A DNA stretch of 64,000 nt, taken from NCBI RefSeq assembly GCF_043290135.1, contig NC_134701.1:8648001-8712000 (forward strand), in the 5' to 3' direction. Shown one piece after another: positions 43,120-56,142 of this stretch (within the stretch, counting starts at the first letter, position 1; each line of letters begins with the position of its first letter). Position numbers and translations under genes: made by a program. This stretch comes from Rhipicephalus microplus (lineage: Eukaryota > Arthropoda > Arachnida > Ixodida > Ixodidae). The notes under the pieces were generated by a model, which saw only the letters and a program-made list of their open reading frames with translations, made no database searches and had not been told where the DNA came from.

Positions 43120-46100
43120 GTGGTGGTGCGGTGCTTTTTTTTCTTTGTGCTGATAGCTTTGAAGATATGTTATGATGGTGGTGAGAGTGGAGCAGGACTG
43201 TCTCCGTGGCGCAATCGGCTAGCGCGATTGGCTGTTAACCGGAAGGTTGGAGGTTCGAGCCACCCGGTGGTGGTGCGGTGGTTTTTTTTCTTTGGGCTGA
43301 TAGCTTTGAAGATATGTTCTGATGATGGTGAGAGTGGAGCAGGACTGTCTCCGTGGCGCAATTGGCTAGTGCGATCGGCTGTTAACCGAAAAGTCGGAGG
43401 TTCGAGCCCACCCAGTGGTGGTGCGGCGCTTTTTTTTCTTTGGGCTGATACCTTTGAAGATATGTTCTGATGGTGGTGAGAGTGGAGCAGGACTGTCTCC
43501 GTGGCGCTATTGGCTTGCGCGATCGGCTGTTAACCGAAAGGTTGGAGGTTCGAGCCCACACGGTGGTGGTGCGGCGCTTTTTTTTTCTTTGCGCTGATAG
43601 CTTTGAAGATATGTTCTGGTGGTGGTGAGAGTGGAGCAAGACTGTCTCCGTGCCGCAATTGGCTAGTGTGATCGGCTGTTCACCGGAAAGTTGGAAGTTC
43701 GAGCCCACCCGTCGGTGGTGCGGCGCTTTTTTTTCTTTGGGCTGATAGCTCTGAAGAAATGTTCTGACGGTGGTGAGAGTGGAGCAGGACTGTCTCCGTG
43801 GCGCAATTGGCTAGCGCGATCGGCTGTAAACCGAAAAGTTGGAGGTTCGAGCTCTCCCGGTGGTGGTGCGGCGCTTTTTTTTCTGTGGGCTGATAGCTTT
43901 GAAGATATGTTCTGATGGTTGTGAGAGTGGAGCAGGACTGTCTCCGTGGCGCAATGGGCTAGCGCGATCGGCTGTTAACCGAAAAGTTGGAGTTTCGAGC
44001 CCTCCCGGGAGTGGTGTGTTGCTTTTTGCTTTGCGGTAATAGCTTTGAAGATATGTTCTGATGGTGGTGAGAGTGCAGCAGGACTGTCTTGGTGGCGCAA
44101 TTGGCTAGCGCGATCGGCTGTTAACCGAAAGGTTGGAGGTTCGAGCCCACCCGGTGGTGGTGCGGCGCTTTTTTTTTCTTTGGGGTGATAGCTCTGAAGA
44201 AATGTTCTGACGGTGGTCAGAGTGGAGCACGACGGTCTCCGTGGGGCAATAGGCTAGCGCGATCGGCTGTTAACTGAAAGGTTGGAGGTTCGAGCCCACC
44301 AGGTGGTGGTGCGGCGGTTTTTTTCTTTGGGCTGATAGCTCTGAAGAAATATTCTGACGGTGGTGAGAGTGGAGCAGGACTGCCTCCGTGGCGCAATTGG
44401 CTAGCGCGATCGGCTGTTAACCGAAAAGTTGGAGGTTCGAGCCCACCCGGTGATGGTGTGGCGCTTTTTTTTCTTTGTGCTGATAGCTTTGAAGATATGT
44501 TCTGATGGTGGTGAGAGTGGATTAGACTGTCTCCGTGGCGCAATTGGCTAGCGCGATTGGCTGTTAACCGAAAGGTTAGAGGTTCGAGCCACCCGGTGGT
44601 GGTGCGGTGGTTTTTTTTCTTTGGGCTGATAGCTTTGAAGATATGTTCTGATGGTGGTGAGAGTGGAGCGGGACTGTCTCCGTGGCGCAATTGGCTAGCG
44701 CGATCGGCTGTTAACAGAAAAGTCGGAGGTTCGAGCCCACCCAGTGGTGGTGTGGCGCTTTTTTTTCTTTGGGCTGATACATTTGAAGATATGTTCTGAT
44801 GGTGGTGAGAGTGGAGCAGGACTGTCTCTGTGGCGCAATGGGCTAGCGCGATCAGCTGTTAACCGAAAGGTTTGAGTTTCGTGCCCTCCCAGGATTGGTG
44901 TGTTGCTTTTTTCTTTGTGGTAATAGCTTTTAAGATATGTTCTGATGGTGGTGAGAGTGGAGCAGGACTGTCTTTGTGGCGCAATTGGCTAGCGCGATCG
45001 GCTGTTATCCGAAAGGTTGGAGGTTTGAGCCCACCCGGTGAGGGTGCGGTGCTTTTTTTTTCTTTGGGGTGATAGCTCTGAAGAAATGGTCTGACGGTGG
45101 TGAGAGTGGAGCAGGACGGTCCCCGTGGCGCAATTCGCTAGCGCGATCGGCTGTTAACCGAAAAGTTGGAGGTTCGAGCCCTCCCGGGTGGGGTCTGTTG
45201 CTTTTTTCTTTGCGCTGATAGCTTTGAAGATATGTTCTGATGGTGGTGAGAGTGGAGCAAGATTGTCTCCGTGGCGCAATTGGCTAGCGCGATCTGCTCT
45301 TAACCGAAAGGTTGGAGGTTCGAGCCCACCCGGTGGTGGTGTGGCGCTTTTTTTTCTTTGCGCTGATAGCTTTGAAGATATGTTCTGATGGTGGTGAGAG
45401 TGGAGCACGACTGTCTCCGTGGCGCGATTGGCTAGCCCGATCGGCTGTTAACCGAAAGGTTGGAGGATCGAGCCCACCCGGTGGTGGTGCAGTGCTTTTT
45501 TTTCTTTGGGCTGATAGCTTTGAAGATATGTTCTGATGGTGGTGAGATGGGAGCAAGACTGTCTCCGTGGCGCAATCGGCTAGCGCGATTGGCTGTTAAC
45601 CGAAAGGTTGGAGGTTCGAGCCACCCGGTGGTGGTGCGGTGGTTTTTTTTCTTTGGGCTGATAGCTTTGAAGATATGTTCTGATGGTGGTGAGAGTGGAG
45701 CAGGACTGTCTCCGTGGCGCAATTGGCTAGCGCGATCGCCTATTAACCGAAAAGTCGGAGGTTTGAGCCCACCCAGTGTTGGTGCGGCGCTTTTTTTTCT
45801 TTGGGCTGATACCTTTGAAGATATGTTCTGATGGTGGTGAGAGTGGAGCAGGACTGTCTCCGTGGCGCAATCGGCTTGCGCGATCGGCTGTTAACCGAAA
45901 GGTTGGCGGTTCGAGCCCACCCGGTGGTGGTGCGGCGCTTTTTTTTCTTTGCGCTGATAGCTTTGAAGATATGTTGTGATGGTGGTGAGAGTGGAGCAAG
46001 ACTGTCTCCGTGGCGCAATGGGCTAGCGCGATCGGCTGTTAACCGAAAGGCTGGAGTTTCGAGCCCTCCCGGGTGTGGTGTGTTGCTTTTTTTCTTTGCG

Positions 46101-49100
46101 CTGATAGCTTTGAAGATATGTTCTGATGGTGGTGAGAGTGGAGGAGGACTGTCTCCGTGGTGCAATTGGCTAGCGCGATCAGCTGTTAACCGAAAGGTTG
46201 GAGGTTTGAGCCCACCCGGTGGTGGTGCGGCGCTTTTTTTCTCTGCGCTGACAGCTTTGAACATATGTTCTGATGGTGGTGAGAGTGGAGCAAGACTGTC
46301 TCCGTGGCGCAATGGGCTAGCGCGATCGGCTGTTAACCGAAAGGTTTGACTTTCGTGCCCTCCCAGGATTGGTGTGTTGCTTTTTTCTTTGTGGTAATAG
46401 CTTTTAAGATATGTTCTGATGGTGGTGAGAGTGGAGCAGGACTGTCTTTGTGGCGCAATTGGCTAGCGCGTTCGGCTGTTATCCGAAAGGTTGGAGGTTT
46501 GAGCCCACCCGGTGGGGGTGCGGTGCTTTTTTTTTCTTTGGGGTGATAGCTCTGAAGAAATGGTCTGACGGTGGTGAGACTAGAGCAGGACGGTCCCCGT
46601 GGCGCAATTCGCTAGCGCGATCGGCTGTTAAACGAAAAGTTGGAGGTTCGAGCCCTCCCGGGTGGGGTCTGTTGCTTTTTTCTTTGCGCTGATAGCTTTG
46701 AAGATATGTTCTGATGGTGGTGAGAGTGGAGCACGATTGTCTCCGTGGCGCAATTGGCTAGCGCGATCTGCTCTTAACCGAAAGGTTGGAGGTTCGAGCC
46801 CACCCGGTGGTGGTGCGGCGCTTTTTTTTTCTTTGCGCTGATAGCTTTGAAGATATGTTCTGATGGTGGTGAGAGTGAAGCACGACTGTCTCCGTGGCGC
46901 AAGTGGCTAGTGCGATCGGCTGTTAACCGAAAGGTTGGAGGTTCGAGCCCACCCGGTGGTGGTGCGGTGCTTTTTTTTCTTTGGGCTGATAGCTTTGAAG
47001 ATATGTTCTGATGGTGGTGAGAGGGGAGCAAGACTGTCTCCGTGGCGCAATGGGCTAGCGCGATCGGCTGTTGACCGAAAGGTTGGAGTTATGAGCCCTC
47101 CCGGGAGTGGTGTGTTGCTTTTTTCTTTGCGGTAATAGCTTTGAAGATATGTTCTGATGGTGGTGAGAGTTGAGCAGGACTGTCTTCGTGGCGCAATTGG
47201 CTAGCGCGATCGGCTATTAACCGAAAGGTTGGAGGTTCGAGCCCAACCAGTGGTGGTGCGGCGCTTTTTTTTCTTTGGGGTGATAGCTCTGAAGAAATCT
47301 TCTGACGGTGGTGAGAGTGGAGCACGACTGTCTCCGTGGGGCAATTGGCTAGCGCGATCGCCTGTTAACCGAAAGGTTGGAGGTTCGAACCCACCCGGTG
47401 GTGGTGCGGCGCTTTTTTTTCCTTGGGGTGATAGCTCTGAAGAAATGGTCTGACGGTGGTGAGAGTGGAGCAGGACGGTCCCCGTGGCGCAATTGGCTAG
47501 CGCGATCGGCTGTTAACCGAAAAGTTGGAGTTTCGAGCCCTGCCGGGAATGGTGTCTTGCTTTTTTCTTTGCGCTGATAGCTTTGAAGATATGTTCTGAT
47601 GGTGATGAGAGTGGAGCACGACTGTCTCCATGGCGAAATTGGCTAGCGCGATCGGCTGTTAACCGAAAGGTTGGAGGAGCGAGCCCACCCGGTGGTGGTG
47701 CGGTGCTTTTTTTTCTTAGGGCTGATAGCTTTGAAGATATGTTCTGATGGGGGTGAGAGGGGAGCAAGACTGTCTCCGTGGCGCAATGGGCTAGCGCGAT
47801 CGGCTGTTGACCGAAAGGTTGGAGGTTTGAGCCCACCCGGTGGGGGTGCGGTGCTTTTTTTTCTTTGGGATGATAGCTCTGAAGAAATGGTCTGACGGTG
47901 GTGAGAGTGGAGCAGGACGGTCCCCGTGGCGCAATTCGCTAGCGCGATCGGCTGTTAACCGAAAAGTTGGAGGTTCGAGCCCTCCCGGGTGGGGTCTGTT
48001 GCTTTTTTCTTTGCGCCGATAGCTTTGAAGATATGTTCTGATGGTGGTGAGAGTGGAGCACGGTTGTTGCCGTGGCGCAATTGGCTAGCGCGATCTGCTC
48101 TTAACCGAAAGGTTGGAGGTTCGAGCCCACCCGTTGGTGGTGCGGCGCTTTTTTTTTCTTTGCGCTGATAGCTTTGAAGATATGTTCTGACGGTGGTGAG
48201 AGTGGAGCACGACTGTCTCCGTGGCGCAATTGGCTAGCGCGATCGGCTGTTAACCGAAAGGTTGGAGGTTCGAGCCCACCCGGTGGTGGTGCGGTGCTTT
48301 TTTTTCTTTGGGCTGATAGCTTTGAAGATATGTTCTGATGGTGGTTAGAGGGGAGCAAGACTGTCTCCGTGGCGCAATGGGCTAGCGCGATCGGCTGTTG
48401 ACCGAAAGGTTGGAGTTATGAGCCCTCCCGGGAGTGGTGTGTTGCTTTTTGCTTTGCGGTAATAGCTTTGAAGATATGTTCTGATGGTGGTGAGAGTGCA
48501 GCAGGACTGTCTTTGTGGCGCAATTGGCTAGCGCGATCGGCTGTTAACCGAAAGGTTGGAGGTTCGAGCCCACCCGGTGGTGGTGCGGCGCTTTTTTTTT
48601 GGGGTGATAGCTCTGAAGAAATGTTCTGACGGTGGTCAGAGTGGAGGAGGACTGTCTCCGTGGTGCAATAGGCTAGCGCGATCAGCTGTTAACCGAAAGG
48701 TTGGAGGTTTGAGCCCACACGGTGGTGGTGCGGCGCTTTTTTTCTCTGCACTGATAGCTTTGAACATATGTTCTGATGGGGGTGAGAGTGGAGAAAGACT
48801 GTCTCCGTGGCGCAATGGGCTAGCGCGATCGGCTGTTAACCGAAAGGTTTGAGTTTCGTGCCCTCCCAGGATTGGTGTGTTGCTTTTTTCTTTGTGGTAA
48901 TAGCTTTTAAGATATGTTCTGATGGTGGTGAGAGTGGAGCAGGACTGTCTTTGTGGCGCAATTGGCTAGCGCGTTCGGCTGTTATCCGAAAGGTTGGATG
49001 TTTGAGCCCACCCGGTGGGGGTGCGGTGCTTTTTTTTTCTTTGGGGTGATAGCTCTGAAGAAATGGTCTGACGGTGGTGAGAGTAGAGCAGGACGGTCCC

Positions 49101-51152
49101 CGTGGCGCAATTCGCTAGCGCGATCGGCTGTTAACCGAAAAGTTGGAGGTTCGAGCCCTCCCGGGTGGGGTCTGTTGCTTTTTTCTTTGCGCAGATAGCT
49201 TTGAAGATATGTTCTGATGGTGGTGAGAGTGGAGCACGATTGTCTCCGTGGCGCAATTGGCTAGCGCGATCTGCTCTTAACCAAAAGGTTGGAGGTTCGA
49301 GCCCACCCGGTGGTGGTGCGGCGCTTTTTTTTCTTTGCGCTGATAGCTTTGAAGATATGTTCTGATGTTGGTGAGAGTGGAGCACGACTGTCTCCGTGGC
49401 GCAAGTGGCTAGTGCGATCGGCTGTTAACCGAAAGGTTGGAGGTTCGAGCCCACCCGGTGGTGGTGCGGTGCTTTTTTTTCTTTGGGCTGATAGCTTTGA
49501 AGATATGTTCTGATGGTGGTGAGAGGGGAGCAAGACTGTCTCCGTGGCGCAATGGGCTAGCGCGATCGGCTGTTGACCGAAAGGTTGGAGTTATGAGCCC
49601 TCCCGGGAGTGGTCTGTTGCTTTTTTCTTTGCGCTGATAGCTTTGAAGATATGTTCTGATGGTGGTGAGAGTGGAGCACGATTGTCTCCGTGGCGCAATT
49701 GGCTAGCGCGATCTGCTCTTAACCGAAAGTTTGGAGGTTCGAGCCCACCCGGTGGTGGTGTGGCGCTTTTTTTTTCTTTGCGCTGATAGCTTGGAAGATA
49801 TGTTCTGATGGTGGTGAGAGTGGAGCACGACTGTCTCCGTGGCGCGATTGGCTAGCCCGATCGGCTGTTAACCGAAAGGTTGGAGGATCGAGCCCACCCG
49901 GTGGTGGTGCGGTGCTTTTTTTTCTTTGGGCTGATAGCTTTGAAGATATGTTCTGATGGTGGTGAGAGGGGAGCAAGACTGTCTCCGTGGCGCAATTGGC
50001 TAGCGCGATTGGCTGTTAACCGAAAGGTTGGAGGTTCGAGCCACTTGGTGGTGGTGCGGTGGTTTTTTTTCTTTGGGCTGATAGCTTTGAAGATATGTTC
50101 TGATGGTGGTGAGAGTGGAGCAGGACTGTCTCCGTGGCGCAATTGGCTAGCGCGATCGCCTGTTAACCGAAAAGTCGGAGGTTTGCGCCCACCCAGTGGT
50201 GGTGCGGCGCTTTTTTTTCTTTGGGCTGATACCTTTGAAGATATGTTCTGATGGTGGTGAGAGTGGAGCAGGACTGTCTCCGTGGCGCAATTGGCTTGCG
50301 CGATCGGCTGTTAACCGAAAGGTTGGAGGTTCGAGCCCACCCGGTGGTGGTGCGGCGCTTTTTTTTCTTTGCGCTGATAGCTTTGAAGATATGTTCTGAT
50401 GGTGGTGAGAGTGGAGCAAGACTGTCTCCGTGGCGCAATGGGCTAGCGCGATCGGCTGTTAACCGAAAGGTTGGAGTTTCGAGCCCTCCCGGGTGTGGTG
50501 TGTTGCTTTTTTCTTTGCGCTGATAGCTTTGAAGATATGTTCTGATGGTGGTGAGAGTGGAGGAGGACTGTCTCCGTGGTGCAATTGGCTAGCGCGATCA
50601 GCTGTTAACCGAAAGGTTGGAGGTTTGAGCCCACCCGGTGGTGGTGCGGCGCTTTTTTTCTCTGCGCTGATAGCTTTGAACATATGTTCTGAAGGTGGTG
50701 AGAGTGGAGCAAGACTGTCTCCGTGGCGCAATGGGCTAGCGCGATCGGCTGTTAACCGAAAGGTTTGAGTTTCGTGCCCTCCCAGGATTGGTGTGTTGCT
50801 TTTTTCTTTGTGGTAATAGCTTTTAAGATATGTTCTGATGGTGGTGAGAGTGGAGCAGGACTGTCTTTGTGGCGCAATTGGCTAGCGCGTTCGGCTGTTA
50901 TCCGAAAGGTTGGAGGTTTGAGCCCACCCGGTGGGGGTGCGGTGCTTTTTTTTTCTTTGGGGTGATAGCTCTGAAGAAATGGTCTGACGGTGGTGAGAGT
51001 AGAGCAGGACGGTCCCCGTGGCGCAATTCGCTAGCGCGATCGGCTGTTAACCGAAAAGTTGGAGGTTCGAGCCCTCCCGGGTCGGGTCTGTTGCTTTTTT
51101 CTTTGCGCTGATAGCTTTGAAGATATGTTCTGATGGTGGTGAGAGTGGAGCA
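43120..51152 (+). repeat. 8-kb higher-order block, right copy
   Basis: Near-identical partner of 1-8033. All monomer variants, including the private GTA anticodon monomer at 43792 and the ATT monomers at 45708 and 47182, recur in the same order. It is joined on the left to mosaic sequence and on the right to the CGATT-type linker. Confidence 0.9.
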
Positions 51153-52850
51153 CGATTGTCTCCGTGGCGCAATTGGCTAGCGCGATCTGCTCTTAACCGA
51201 AAGGTTGGAGGTTCGAGCCCACCCGGTGGTGGTGCGGCGCTTTTTTTTCTTTGCGCTGATAGCTTTGAAGATATGTTCTGATGGTGGTGAGAGTGGAGCA
51301 CGACTGTCTCCGTGGCGCAAGTGGCTAGTGCGATCGGCTGTTAACCGAAAGGTTGGAGGTTCGAGCCCACCCGGTGGTGGTGCGGTGCTTTTTTTTCTTT
51401 GGGCTGATAGCTTTGAAGATATGTTCTGATGGTGGTGAGAGGGGAGCAAGACTGTCTCCGTGGCGCAATGGGCTGGCGCGATCGGCTGTTGACCAAAAGG
51501 TTGGAGTTATGAGCCCTCCCGGGAGTGGTGTGTTGCTTTTTTCTTTGCGGTAATAGCTTTGAAGATATGTTCTGATGGTGGTGAGAGTTGAGCAGGACTG
51601 TCTTCGTGGCGCAATTGGCTAGCGCGATCGGCTGTTAACCGAAAGGTTGGAGGTTCGAGCCCAACCGGTGGTGGTGCGGCGCTTTTTTTTCTTTGGGGTG
51701 ATAGCTCTGAAGAAATCTTCTGACGGTGGTGAGAGTGGAGCACGACAGTCTCCGTGGGGCAATTGGCTAGCACGATCGCCTGTTAACCGAAAGGTTGGAG
51801 GTTCGAGCCCACCCGGTGGTGGTGCGGCGCTTTTTTTTTCCTTGGGGTGATAGCTCTGAAGAAATGGTCTGACGGTGGTGAGAGTGGAGCAGGACGGTCC
51901 CCGTGGCGCAATTGGCTAGCGCGATCGGCTGTTAACCGAAAAGTTGGAGGTTCGAGCCCTCCCGGGTGGAGTGTGTTGCTTTTTTCTTTGCGCTGATATC
52001 TTTGAAGATACGTTCTGATGGTGGAGAGAGTGGAGCACGATTGTCTCCATGGCGCAATTGGCTAACGCGATCTGCTGTTAACCAAAAGGTTGGAGGTTCG
52101 AGCCCACCCGGTGGTGGTGTGGCGCTTTTTTTTTCTTTGGGCTGATAGCTTTGAAGATATGTTCTAATTGTGGTGAGAGTGGAGCAGGACTGTCTCCGTG
52201 GCGCAATTGGCTAGCGCGATCGGCTGTTAACCGAAAGGTTGGAGTTTCGAGCCCTGCCGGGAGTGGTGTCTTGCTTTTTTCTTTGCGCTGATAGCTTTGA
52301 AGATATGTTCTGATGGTGATGAGAGTGGAGCACGACTGTCTCCATGGCGAAATTGGCTAGCGCGATCGGCTGTTAACAGAAAGGTTGGAGGATTGAGCCC
52401 ACCCGGTGGTGGTGCGGTGCTTTTTTTTCTTTGGGCTGATAGCTTTGAAGATATGTTCTGATGGTGGTGAAAGGGGAGCAAGACTGTCTCCGTGGCGCAA
52501 TGGGCTAACGCGATCGGCTGTTGACCGAAAGGTTGGAGGTTTGAGCCCACCCGGTGGGGGTGCGGTGCTTTTTTTCTTTGGGATGATAGCTCTGAAGAAA
52601 TGGTCTGACGGTGGTGAGAGTGGAGCAGGACGGTCCCCGTGGCGCAATTCGCTAGCGCGATCGGCTGTTAACCGAAAAGTTGGAGGTTCGAGCCCTCCCG
52701 GGTGGGGTCTGTTGCTTTTTTCTTTGCGCCGATAGCTTTGAAGATATGTTCTGATGGTGGTGAGAGTGGAGCGCGATTGTTGCCGTGGCGCAATTGGCTA
52801 GCGCGATCTGCTCTTAACCGAAAGGTTGGAGGTTCGAGCCCACCCGGTGG
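50695..52850 (+). repeat. About 2.1-kb block, repeated at 53498-55650
   Basis: Offset 2803 bp at the start and about 2800 after a GGT loss in the partner near 54915. It straddles the right end of the 8-kb block (51152), so this duplication used the junction formed by, or preceding, the larger event. Boundaries approximate. Confidence 0.65.
51897..51970 (+). tRNA. Best-preserved tRNA-Asn(GUU)-like monomer type
   Basis: This monomer combines GTCCCCG, an intact D-arm with G18G19 (AATTGGCTA), anticodon GTT, a perfect T-stem (GGAGG/CCTCC), TTCGAGC loop, consensus A- and B-boxes and A73. Remaining defects are A27:A43 and two acceptor mismatches (G1:G72, C3:U70). Relatives start at 54709 and 57396. 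If any monomer in the window scores as a genuine tRNA, this type is a leading candidate, but the acceptor end argues against normal function. Confidence 0.65.
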
Positions 52851-53849
52851 TGGTGCGGAGCTTTTTTTTTTCTTTGCGCTGATAGCTTTGAAGATATGTT
52901 CTGATGGTGGTGAGAGTGGAGCACGATTGTCTCCGTGGCGCAATTGGCTAGCGCGATCTGCTCTTAACCGAAAGGTTGGAGGTTCGAGCCCACCCGGTGG
53001 TGGTGCGGCGCTTTTTTTTCTTTGCGCTGATAGCTTTGAAGATATGTTCTGATGGGGGTGAGAGTGGAGCACGACTGTCTCCGTGGCGCAAGTGGCTCGT
53101 GCGATCGGCTGTTAACCGAAAGGTTGGAGGTTCGAGCCCACCCGGTGGTGGTGCGGTGCTTTTTTTTTCTTTGGGCTGATAGCTTTGAAGATATGTTCTG
53201 ATGGTGGTGAGAGGGGAGCAAGACTGTCTCCGTGGCGCAATGGGCTAGCGCGATCGGCTGTTGACCGAAAGGTTGGAGTTATGAGCCCTCCCGGGAGTGG
53301 TGTGTTGCTTTTTTCTTTGCGGTAATAGCTTTGAAGATATGTTCTGATGGTGGTGAGAGTTGAGCAGGACAGTCTTCGTGGCGCAATTGGCTAGCGCGAT
53401 CGGCTGTTAACCGAAAGGTTGGAGGTTCGAGCCCAACCGGTGGTGGTGCGGCGCTTTTTTTTCTTTGGGGTGATAGCTCTGAAGAAATCTTCTGACGGTG
53501 GTGAGAGTGGAGCAAGACTGTCTCCGTGGCGCAATGGGCTAGCGCGATCGGCTGTTAACCGAAAGGTTTGAGTTTCGTGCCCTCCCAGGATTGGTGTGTT
53601 GCTTTTTTCTTTGTGGTAATAGCTTTTAAGATATGTTCTGATGGTGGTGAGAGTGGAGCAGGACTGTCTTTGTGGCGCAATTGGCTAGCGCGTTCGGCTG
53701 TTATCCGAAAGGTTGGAGGTTTGAGCCCACCCGGTGGGGGTGCGGTGCTTTTTTTTTCTTTGGGGTGATAGCTCTGAAGAAATGGTCTGACGGTGGTGAG
53801 AGTAGAGCAGGACGGTCCCCGTGGCGCAATTCGCTAGCGCGATTGGCTG

Positions 53850-55785
53850 TTAACCGAAAAGTTGGAGGTTCGAGCCCTCCCGGGTGGGGTCTGTTGCTTT
53901 TTTCTTTGCGCAGATAGCTTTGAAGATATGTTCTGATGGTGGTGAGAGTGGAGCACGATTGTCTCCGTGGCGCAATTGGCTAGCGCGATCTGCTCTTAAC
54001 CGAAAGGTTGGAGGTTCGAGCCCACCCGGTGGTGGTGAGGCGCTTTTTTTTCTTTGCGCTGATAGCTTTGAAGATATGTTCTGATGGTGGTGAGAGTGGA
54101 GCACGACTGTCTCCGTGGCGCAAGTGGCTAGTGCGATCGGCTGTTAACCGAAAGGTTGGAGGTTCGAGCCCACCCGGTGGTGGTGCGGTGCTTTTTTTTC
54201 TTTGGGCTGATAGCTTTGAAGATATGTTCTGATGGTGGTGAGAGGGGAGCAAGACTGTCTCCGTGGCGCAATGGGCTAGCGCGATCGGCTGTTGACCGAA
54301 AGGTTGGAGTTATGAGCCCTCCCGGGAGTGGTGTGTTGCTTTTTTCTTTGCGGTAATAGCTTTGAAGATATGTTCTGATGGTGGTGAGAGTGGAGCAGGA
54401 CTGTCTTCGTGGCGCAATTGGCTAGCGCGATCGGCTGTTAACCGAAAGGTTGGAGGTTCGAGCCCAACCGGTGGTGGTGCGGCGCTTTTTTTTCTTTGGG
54501 GTGATAGCTCTGAAGAAATGTTCTGACGGTGGTCAGAGTGGAGCACGACTGTCTCCGTGGGGCAATTGGCTAGCGCGATCGCCTGTTAACCGAAAGGTTG
54601 GAGGTTCGAGCCCACCCGGTGGTGGTGCGGCGCTTTTTTTTCCTTGGGGTGATAGCTCTGAAGAAATGGTCTGACGGTGGTGAGAGTGGAGCAGGACGGT
54701 CCCCGTGGCGCAATTGGCTAGCGCGATCGGCTGTTAACCGAAAAGTTGGAGGTTCGAGCCCTCCCGGGTGGAGTGTGTTGCTTTTTTCTTTGCGCTGATA
54801 TCTTTGAAGATACGTTCTGATGGTGGTGAGAGTGGAGCACGATTGTCTCCATGGCGCAATTGGCTAGCGCGATCTGCTGTTAACCAAAAGGTTGGAGGTT
54901 CGAGCCCACCCGGTGGTGTGGCGCTTTTTTTTTCTTTGGGCTGATAGCTTTGAAGATATGTTCTAATTGTGGTGAGAGTGGAGCAGGACTGTCTCCGTGG
55001 CGCAATTGGCTAGCGCGATCGGCTGTTAACCGAAAGGTTGGAGTTTCGAGCCCTGCCGGGAGTGGTGTCTTGGTTTTTTCTTTGCGCTGATAGCTTTGAA
55101 GATATGTTCTGATGGTGATGAGAGTGGAGCACGAATGTCTCCATGGCGAAATTGGCTAGCGCGATCGGCTGTTAACCGAAAGGTTGGAGGATCGAGCCCA
55201 CTCGGTGGTGGTGCGGTGCTTTTTTTTCTTTGGGCTGATAGCTTTGAAGATATGTTCTGATGGTGGTGAGAGGGGAGCAAGACTGTCTCCGTGGCGCAAT
55301 GGGCTAGCGCGATAGGCTGTTGACCGAAAGGTTGGAGGTTTGAGCCCACCCGGTGGGGGTGCGGTGCTTTTTTTTTCTTTGGGATGATAGCTCTGAAGAA
55401 ATGGTCTGACGGTGGTGAGAGTGGAGCAGGACGGTCCCCGTGGCGCAATTCGCTAGCGCGATCGGCTGTTAACCGAAAAGTTGGAGGTTCGAGCCCTCCC
55501 GGGTGGGGTCTGTTGCTTTTTTCTTTGCGCCGATAGCTTTGAAGATATGTTCTGATGGTGGTGAGAGTGGAGCACGATTGTTGCCGTGGCGCAATTGGCT
55601 AGCGCGATCTGCTCTTAACCGAAAGGTTCGAGCTCACCCGGTGGTGGTTCGAAAGGTTCGAGCTCACCCGGTGGTGGTGCGGCGCTTTTTTTTTCTTTGC
55701 GCTGATAGCTTTGAAGATATGTTCTGATGGTGGTGAGAGTGGAGCACGACTGTCTCCATGGCGCAACTGGCTAGCGCGATCGGCT
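53850..55785 (+). repeat. About 1.9-kb block, repeated at 56547-58481
   Basis: Offset 2697 bp. Both copies end in the T-arm-rearranged monomer and the CTCCATGGCGCAACTGG monomer. Shared rare marks include GATACGTTCTG and GGTTTTTTC tails. Confidence 0.75.
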
Positions 55786-56142
55786 GTTAACCGAAAAGTT
55801 GGAGGTTCGAGCCCTCCCGGGTGGGGTCTGTTGCTTTTTTCTTTGCGCAGATAGCTTTGAAGATATGTTCTGATGGTAGTGAGAGTGGAGCACGATTGTC
55901 TCCGTGGCGCAATTGGCTAGCGCGATCTGCTCTTAACCGAAAGGTTGGAGGTTCGAGCCCACCCGGTGGTGGTGCGGTGCTTTTTTTTCTTTGCGCTGAT
56001 AGCTTTGAAGATATGTTCTGATGGTGGTGAGAGTGGAGCACGACTGTCTCCGTGGCGCAAGTGGCTAGTGCGATCGGCTGTTAACCGAAAGGTTGGAGGT
56101 TCGAGCCCACCCGGTGGTGGTGCGGTGCTTTTTTTTCTTTGG
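55384..56142 (+). repeat. 760-bp (five-monomer) tandem duplication, copy 1
   Basis: The run from the GGGATGATAG linker to the next one is repeated immediately at 56143-56902. Five monomers give 760 bp because one of them is the 23-bp-longer rearranged type. Confidence 0.8.
55580..55676 (+). pseudogene. tRNA-Asn-derived monomer with T-arm rearrangement and two B-box-like copies
   Basis: The 5' half is of the CTT-anticodon type with acceptor GTTGCCG. After the anticodon stem, seven bases (the 5' T-stem strand) are missing and a 30-bp stretch is duplicated in tandem, so the body grows to 97 nt. The result holds two GGTTCGAGCTC motifs 30 bp apart, each followed by ACCCGGTGGTGG. No T-arm of normal geometry is possible. 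The same rearranged monomer starts at 56340, 58276 and 63449. Confidence 0.8.

Noticed and set aside
51897..51970. A fully functional tRNA-Asn gene
   Set aside because: It is the best-preserved monomer type I found, but G1:G72, C3:U70 and A27:A43 remain unpaired, so I kept it as tRNA-like with reduced confidence. I checked representative subtypes, not every monomer.
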